The translations under genes and the position numbers were made by a program. From JAKZVK01 sp965261065 (lineage in GTDB: Bacteria > Acidobacteriota > Terriglobia > Bryobacterales > UBA6623), in contig OZ253444.1 in the NCBI GenBank assembly GCA_965261065.1, positions 6,448,001 to 6,512,000 on the forward strand: 64,000 bases of DNA, in the 5' to 3' direction. The notes beneath the pieces are model-generated. The model searched no databases and was not told the origin of the DNA. It saw only the letters and a program-made list of their open reading frames with translations. Positions 58,637-64,000 of the stretch are shown one piece after another. Numbering within the stretch: position 1 is the first letter of the stretch; every line of letters begins with the position of its first letter.

Positions 58637-60082
58637 ATGAATCGTACACTGTTTACCGTCTCCGTCGCGCTTGCGTCGCTCTTGGTCGGCGGTTGCACTG
58701 AGCCACCTGCTGCCGACACCCGCCCGAACATCGTGTTCGTGTTGCTCGACGACGTGCGATGGGACGACCTCGGCGCGGCGGGGCATCCCTTTGTGCAGAC
58801 GCCGAACTTCGATCGCGTTGCTCACGAAGGCGTGCTGTTCCGTAATACGTTTGCGGCCACGCCGCTGTGCTCGCCGAACCGCGCGAGCATCCTGACCGGG
58901 CAGTACGCGCACACGCACGGCATCGTCGACAACGTCGATCGGAGCGAGCAGAGCCACCGGCTGGTGACGTTCCCGCGGCTGATGCACGACGCCGGCTACG
59001 AGACGGCCTACGTCGGTAAGTGGCACATGGGGGTGGACGACTCGCCGCGTCCCGGCTTTGATTACTGGTACAGCTTGCAGGGGCAGGGCTACCACTTCGA
59101 CCCCGACGTCAACGACAACGGCCAGCGCAAGAAGGTCAAGGGCTATACGACGGACGTGTTCTCCGAGCGAGCGGTGGAGTTCGTGCGCAAGTAACGCGAC
59201 GCGCCTTTCGCGCTTTATTTCGCTCACAAGGTGGTTCATCCAAACATCTTCCAGAACGCCGACGGGAGCCCGGACGGTCCGCGTGGCGGCGCGGAAAAGT
59301 ATACGCCGGCGCCGCGCCACAAGGGCCTGTATACCGGCCAGGTTCCCCCGCGCCGGCCGAATGCGACCAGCTACGCCGAGGGCAAGCTGGCGTTGCAGCG
59401 CGAGATCCCGGGGTTACCGCCGATCGGCCCGACCACGGGGACCGATGATGCGACGATCCTCAACCGTCTGCGCATGCTGTCGTCAGCGGATGAGGGGATG
59501 GGGGCGATCTTCGAGGCGCTCGAAGAGATAGGCGAGCTCGACAACACCGTGATCGTCGTGACGAGTGATCACGGGTTCTTCTATGGCGAGCACGGCCTGG
59601 GGCGCGAACGGCGGCTGGCGTACGAAGAGACGGCCCGGGTGCCTTTGTTCATTCGCTATCCGCCCCTGATCGAGGCGGGGAGCGAGATTGATGAGTTTGC
59701 GTTGAGTATTGATTACGCGCCGACGTTGCTTGAGATGGCCGGTGTTGAGGTTCCCGCTGAGATGCAGGGCCGGTCGTTGGCGCCGTTGTTCAAGGGGAAG
59801 GTTGCCGACTGGCGCAAGTCGTTCTTGCTGGAGTATTACTCCGACACCGTTATGCCACGGCTGGTGACGATGGGGTACAAGGCGGTTCGGACGGAGAGGT
59901 GGAAGTACATCCGGTACGTCGATCTCGAAGGGATGAACGAGCTTTACGACCTGGAAGCCGACCCCTACTAGGTGAAGAACCTGATCGATGACCACGCCGC
60001 GCAACCGGCCCTGGAAGAGATGAAGAGCGAGTTGGAGCGGTTGTTGAAAGAAACGGGTGGGGAGCTTGAGTCGGGCGGATAG
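58637..60082 (+). pseudogene. Sulfatase with two nonsense codons
   Basis: From the ATG at 58637, with GAAGG six bases upstream. The lipoprotein-like signal is VALASLLVGGC. NIVFVLLDDVRWDDLG and the sulfatase signature CSPNRASILTGQ (Cys modified to formylglycine in active enzymes) are present, as are KWHMG, VVTSDHGFFYGEHG and ELYDLEADPY. TAA at 59192 interrupts VEFVRK/RDAPFALYF and TAG at 59969 interrupts DPY/VKNLIDD, where active enzymes normally have E. Both are single-base changes; the whole frame then runs to 60082. Substrates would be sulfated polysaccharides. Confidence 0.85.
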
Positions 60083-60410
60083 TCGCAGGCCGAGATCTGC
60101 TGCCTTGTCGCTCGCCTAGACGGTAAGGTCGAATGCCGGCAATTACGGCGGGGCTTCGTTCGTAGGTTGCACGAGTTGCCGCTGCTGGGCCCGCGCGGCA
60201 GCGATTCCGCAACGCGGTCGGGCGAGAGCCGGGAAGTGATTGGGGAACGAGCGAGTTAGGTGCGGGGCGAGCGGGGCGAGCAGATTCGCAGCCGGACGAG
60301 GGCCTCGGCGGGGCCCGAAGTCGGCCGCGGAAGACACCGCTACGCTCGGCTGCCGCTCGGCGGCGTGGTGGCAGCGCAGGATGGCAGGGAGAAAGAAAAC
60401 CACCCGCTCG

Positions 60411-61694
60411 CTATGGCGAGGGCCCCGAGCCGTACGGGCAAGCCGCCGCCTGATACAGATCAGCCGCCATCGCGCGCGCCCAAAAGACTCGCGGCTTGCT
60501 GCGCCGCAGCGATGCCTTGAGATTGCGCGCAACAAAAACGTGGAAGAGATTAAAAGCCAGAAACACCGTCAACAGAAAGTTCTCGATCGCCGCGGGGTCG
60601 TGCTTATATACGTGGTCGGCGTGCCAGCCGTTGACTAACTCGTTGAAACCCTGATTCTCGATGTCCCAGCGTTGATGGCCCAACCTTACCACCCGCGCGG
60701 TCCGAACCTGCAGTGAGGAAAGGGTCGTCACCCACACCCACTCGCTGTGATGCGGATGCGGTTGGGAGTCGAGTTGCGAATACTGCTGCCAGCTCTCGAC
60801 GGAACGAACCACCCGCAGCGGCTGCTGCACCTGCGGCCACGACACCAGGCCCTCGTGATCCCACCACTGGCAATCGCGACCTTGATAGTCGCCGCGTTGG
60901 GGCGCCGTGGTCGGCCACAGCCCTTGGACGTCTTGATAGAGGTTGCGGCGCTCGTCCTTGAGCACGATCACGGCGTCTTTGCCATGCCCCAATAAGAAGT
61001 TGATAAACGGGGCGGTGGCGTAGAGAGCATCGGCCAACACGACGTCAAAGGCTCGCGGATAGGTCTCGAGAACTCGCGCCAGCAAACGGTGCGCCGCGGC
61101 CATCTCGTCCTCGCCGGGCCGTTGCGGCTCGGCGTCGAGCAACAGTCGCAGCGGTTCGGAGCCGGGGGGCGCATCGGAGAGCAACAGCAGTGTGACTTGG
61201 CGATGGTAGTATTGCATCTGCTGGCCATCGCGGCGCTGCACGGTGCGCTTCAAGCATCCTCGACAGCAACGGCGGTAGCTGGCGTGAGACTCATGGCCGT
61301 CGAGCACGGCCACGCCCAGCCCGCCGATCCCGGGCAGGGCCTTGTTGCGCTTGAGCCGTTCGTAGACGTGATGAATCGCTGCCCGCACCGCGGCGGCATC
61401 GAGCCGGCTGTAGACGCGCCCGAGGGTGTCGGCGCTGGGCATCTCGCGGCCCAACCACTGTTTCCAAAACGGTGCGGGCGCTAGCGTCTCTAACGCGTTG
61501 AGGCTGCCCAGCCGTGTCCAGAACAGCACCAGCACCGACTGCAGCACCACCCGCGTCGGGATGCGCGGCCGCGGCCTGGTGTCGCCGACGGCGGCCAGCA
61601 GCGAGTCCCGCAGACCGTAGACCTTCTCGGCGTAGTGCAGCAGGCGTCGAAGAACGTCATTCCTCCCGGCGGCTTCGGAGCCGCTTCCATTCAC
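60411..61694 (-). CDS. IS-A transposase, copy 2
   Basis: The translation equals that of the copy at 10126-11409 over its full length, with the same VAVLDGHES, VVLADALYAT and IENQGFNELVNGW blocks. The GTG start is chosen as in copy 1. Reading direction matches the metalloprotease gene it interrupts. Confidence 0.85.
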   Translation of the reverse strand: MNGSGSEAAGRNDVLRRLLHYAEKVYGLRDSLLAAVGDTRPRPRIPTRVVLQSVLVLFWTRLGSLNALETLAPAPFWKQWLGREMPSADTLGRVYSRLDAAAVRAAIHHVYERLKRNKALPGIGGLGVAVLDGHESHASYRRCCRGCLKRTVQRRDGQQMQYYHRQVTLLLLSDAPPGSEPLRLLLDAEPQRPGEDEMAAAHRLLARVLETYPRAFDVVLADALYATAPFINFLLGHGKDAVIVLKDERRNLYQDVQGLWPTTAPQRGDYQGRDCQWWDHEGLVSWPQVQQPLRVVRSVESWQQYSQLDSQPHPHHSEWVWVTTLSSLQVRTARVVRLGHQRWDIENQGFNELVNGWHADHVYKHDPAAIENFLLTVFLAFNLFHVFVARNLKASLRRSKPRVFWARAMAADLYQAAACPYGSGPSP

Positions 61695-61995
61695 GCTCGG
61701 AGACCTCGTCGAGGAGCCGTTGGAGTTGCTGGTAGGCGGCCACGGCCTGGCGGACGCGGGCCTCCCAGTGGCGGGGCACAAACAGCTGCTGCAGTTGCCC
61801 TTGGCGATTCCGCACCAAATACAACGAGGCGTGAAGCTGACCGCGAGCACAGCGACAGGTGGGCTTGCCGCAGGTGCGTTGGCGGGGCGCCAGCGTGCCG
61901 TGCAGCAACCAGCGGCCATGGACGAGCTGCGCGATGCGGGAGCGGAGCCTACGTTCGGCATCCGAGAGATGAGAGCGAGTGGGGGCCGCCTTCAT
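61657..61995 (-). CDS. IS-A accessory ORF 1, copy 2 (DUF6788-type)
   Basis: The same 112-residue protein as at 9825-10163, with the TCGKPTCRCARG cysteine cluster. It overlaps the transposase by 38 bases. Confidence 0.8.
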   Translation of the reverse strand: MKAAPTRSHLSDAERRLRSRIAQLVHGRWLLHGTLAPRQRTCGKPTCRCARGQLHASLYLVRNRQGQLQQLFVPRHWEARVRQAVAAYQQLQRLLDEVSEREWKRLRSRREE

Positions 61996-63114
61996 GACTG
62001 GTATAATTAATATATATCAGAATAACACATGGGTCAAGTCCGCCGGGGGAATGCGAATCTGCTCGGACCTGGAGGACGAGCGAAAACACTTGCTAAATCA
62101 AATGTTTCCGACCCTCAAGAAATGTGGATGCGGAACCGCTGCCCGCGCGGCGAGTTGGGCGGTGATTCGATTGCAGTCGGCGGGCCGTCGGGCGCGCGGG
62201 CTTGGGATCGCCGGTTGGGTGGGGATCGGCGATGCCATGACGTTGATCGTCTGGGTCGGAGGCGTGCCGGTGCGGGCCGGCGCCTGATCATTCAGGCCCA
62301 GGTTATGGCCCAGCTCATGTGCCGCGGTCAGACCTTTCTCGCCCGGGTTGAGCGCCGCACCCTGATTGACAACACTGAAGTCTCCAAGATTCTGCGCACG
62401 GCCCTGCTCGTTCCCACCGGGCTGGTAGTCGGCAACCAGCATGCCAAGGCAGCTCCGGCCGGGATTCTGAGCACCCACGTATTGCTCAAAGGCCCGCAGC
62501 AAGCTGCTTCCGCCGACGTTGCGGTTGTCGAAGAACCTCCCCTGTGCCCCTTGAGCGCTCCAATCAACAAGATTATTCGCCGGCGTAACCCGGGCGGTCA
62601 CCGGGTTTACGAGGTACACCTTACCCTTAGCGAACCAGACACAGCAGTCGCGGTAGGCCTCGTTGATCCGCCGTATCATCCGGTCGAGGCTGCCATGGAG
62701 TTCGGCCGCTCCGGCCACGGCGTTCGGTCCGGGCGGGTCCGGGTTCATCAGTTCGCTCAGAGAACTTGCTTGAAATCTGGCCGAAGGAACGCTGACCGGG
62801 ATTTGAAGGATTACTCCTGCTTGGGGCCCGGTCGTAGGCACGAAGGGCGCCACTCCGGCGTCATGCGCTGCGGCTGGATTCGCTCCGGGCCATGCAATTA
62901 CGTAGAAATCGACACAGAATTTCTTCCAGTTGCAGGAAGTCTTCCCCGGGGCCGACGGGGGCTGTCCGCCTCCTTGCGGCGGCTCTTCCTCTTTCTCGGC
63001 GGGGCCCTGTCCACCATCCCGCGGCCCGTCGCCTTTTCCGCAGTAGAGAGCTAGGACGAGTCCAATGAGGCTGCAAACAAGGATAGCTGATCGGTAGCGG
63101 CGACCAAAAGACAT

Positions 63115-63460
63115 CGGGCATCCTCCAAAGGCGATGACTCTGATGAACCAGGGTTTCCTTCCGACCGTCCCGGCACGGACAGGGTAGCCAATCCAACCGC
63201 CGCCATGCAACGTTTTCCTACTGCTGCTGTTCGGTGCTCCTCCCGCTGCCGGTTCGGCCTTCGTAGGCTGTCTAGCTCATCATCACGCTCCGGCGACCGC
63301 AAAAGGGCTTTTCGGCAACACCGGAGAACCAAGCCTCGTCGGTACTATTTATGAGGTAGGTTCTAGTCAGATGCGTTCAGAAAGTCGGAGGCCCGGAATT
63401 CCAGACGCCCCCTTATCTTAACGGCCCCAGTTACGCAGGAAACTAGAAAGGAGTTGAGCA
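63115..63460. other. Divergent intergenic region
   Basis: It lies between the metalloprotease and the last gene, which face apart. ORFs crossing it on the minus strand extend the protease start without support. Promoters are expected, but none is clear. Confidence 0.4.
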
Positions 63461-63989
63461 ATGAAGATCCGACTGTTCTACGTTGTCATCCTTGTCGCTG
63501 GTTCTTTATGGGGTCAGGGTGTCAGGCGTGGTTTGTCACCTGTCCCGCCCTGGGCGGGCCCGGAAGGGCGGATACCCGAGTACTACGTTTACACAGATCT
63601 CAAAACCGGTGAGTACGTGCTGCACCACCCGGACGACCTAGATGCCCTCCACAAGGGAGAGGAGCCAAGCACCTCGGAGTACGTTACGGTGCGCTTTGGC
63701 CGTCATCTCTCGAAGCCTACGGTCGATGTAGAGATCGAGGAGACGCCGGAAGGATTTGAGTACCGGTACACCGTGTCCAATGCATTGGACGCAAGGCAGG
63801 AGATCCGTCGTTTTATGATCGTTACGGCCGGCACTGATTACACCGGAGTGCTCGAACATCAGGCCGAGAAGCCGTGGACGGCTAGCCCTGCTTCACCGAA
63901 TATGCGCCCTCGCTTCGAACAGGCCGCCATCCCGTTGTTGGGAATGAGTAACAAAGGAATGCTGGTGTGGTGGTCAGGTACGGCTCAAA
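63461..63989 (+). pseudogene. Secreted protein of unknown function, cut by an IS1380 end at the window edge
   Basis: The ATG at 63461 has AAAGGAGTTGAGCA upstream, a very good site. The signal peptide KIRLFYVVILVAGSLWGQG is followed by PEYYVYTDLKTGEYVLHHPD, VTVRFGRHLSKPTVDVEIEE, YRYTVSNALDARQEIRRFMI and NKGMLVWWSGTAQ. It resembles a beta-rich surface protein, but I know no family. The frame has no stop before 63990, where IS1380 end sequence begins, so its 3' part is displaced by the element or lies beyond it. Confidence 0.75.
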
Positions 63990-64000
63990 CCAGGATTTCC
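63990..64000 (-). mobile_element. First 11 bases of a fifth IS1380-family copy
   Basis: CCAGGATTTCC at the window end equals the 3'-side end of copies 1-4, and the flank GCTCAAA matches the preferred TTGAG-like target (TTTGAG on the other strand). Orientation is as in copies 1 and 3. Confidence 0.75.

Larger units (their letters stand above)
60200..62140 (-). mobile_element. IS-A copy 2 (1941 bp), inverted relative to copy 1
   Basis: Same length and the same ORF translations as copy 1. Inverted repeats AGCGATTCCGCA and AGCGGTTCCGCA. The target duplication GCCCGCGCGGC, 11 bp and perfect, is at 60189-60199 and 62141-62151. The perfect duplication suggests a more recent insertion than copy 1. 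Confidence 0.95.
60143..63114 (-). pseudogene. Secreted zinc metalloprotease-like gene split by IS-A copy 2
   Basis: Pieces: 63114-62141 and 60199-60143. ATG 63114 follows GGAGGATGCCCG. A membrane/signal segment SAILVCSLIGLVLALYCGKG with a possible lipobox Cys is followed by a Pro/Gly-rich linker. The metal site is AAHELGHNLGLND, HExxHxxG with Asp as possible third ligand. Removing the IS and one 11-bp duplication restores LAARAQQRQLVQPTNEAPP and TAA at 60143. The interrupted form ends PHFLRVGNI from IS sequence, so only about 14 native residues are lost and activity may persist. Confidence 0.88.

Overview
The window is about 60% G+C and looks chromosomal. It most resembles an Acidobacteriota genome (Bryobacterales or Vicinamibacterales type). 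The pointers are an Oar-like TonB-dependent receptor with an N-terminal carboxypeptidase-regulatory domain, several Tat-exported enzymes (Gfo/Idh/MocA, DUF362, sialidase, SelA-like), a NIPSNAP protein, a TolB-CehA hydrolase and a protein of the STGPRT/GKARSSQN family. This placement is inference: there is no rRNA or other phylogenetic marker beyond LepA and MurB.

Layout. 0-9.5 kb is ordinary chromosome: amidohydrolase, MOSC protein, lepA, sugar isomerase, FAH-family hydrolase, murB, manC and lepB. 9.7-11.6 kb is a 1941-bp two-ORF insertion sequence (IS-A), present again inverted at 60.2-62.1 kb. 11.7-15.5 kb holds a secreted protein, a DUF362 protein, RidA and IS110 debris. 15.8-24.0 kb is a minus-strand cluster of a TolB-CehA hydrolase, a RAYT (REP-associated tyrosine transposase), two acetamidase/formamidase paralogs and two Tat-exported SelA-like paralogs. 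Every gap in that cluster but one carries a GTAG-headed 20-bp palindrome. At the exception, where the two acetamidase genes overlap, the palindrome sits inside the start of the downstream gene. 24.3-34.0 kb is an IS1380-family hot spot: three copies, a TonB receptor split by one of them, and fragments of DUF262, DUF932 and zinc-ribbon genes. 34.6-38.1 kb is ordinary (AlgH, Gfo/Idh/MocA, alpha/beta hydrolase). 38.4-47.2 kb is bounded by two inverted IS3-family copies and holds the STGPRT protein, a secreted serine protease split by a fourth IS1380 copy, and a TIR-FGE fusion gene with a nonsense codon. 47.2-53.3 kb is accessory DNA: repeats, a sialidase, an FGE fragment, DUF3467, a HigBA-like toxin-antitoxin pair, a tRNA-like gene with a long variable arm and UAU anticodon, and a frameshifted IS1-like element. 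53.4-60.1 kb is ordinary again (OFA transporter, NIPSNAP, YtxH-like, oxidoreductase, CpsB-type phosphatase, broken sulfatase). 60.1-64 kb is a metalloprotease gene split by the second IS-A copy, then a secreted protein cut by the first 11 bases of a fifth IS1380 copy at the window edge.

How it fits together. Three full-length IS families (four complete IS1380 copies plus a fifth edge, two IS3, two IS-A) have target duplications that can be read by eye. Three host genes (TonB receptor, serine protease, metalloprotease) return to an open frame when the element and one duplication are removed, apart from one extra stop codon in the receptor. In parallel, a non-autonomous GTAG-headed palindrome family (17 copies, including degenerate and interrupted ones) is densest around the RAYT gene, lies inside the RAYT gene itself, supplies the stop codons of two genes and encodes residues in three proteins. 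Many otherwise intact genes carry a single nonsense codon; all three stop types occur, which points to decay or sequencing error rather than recoding.
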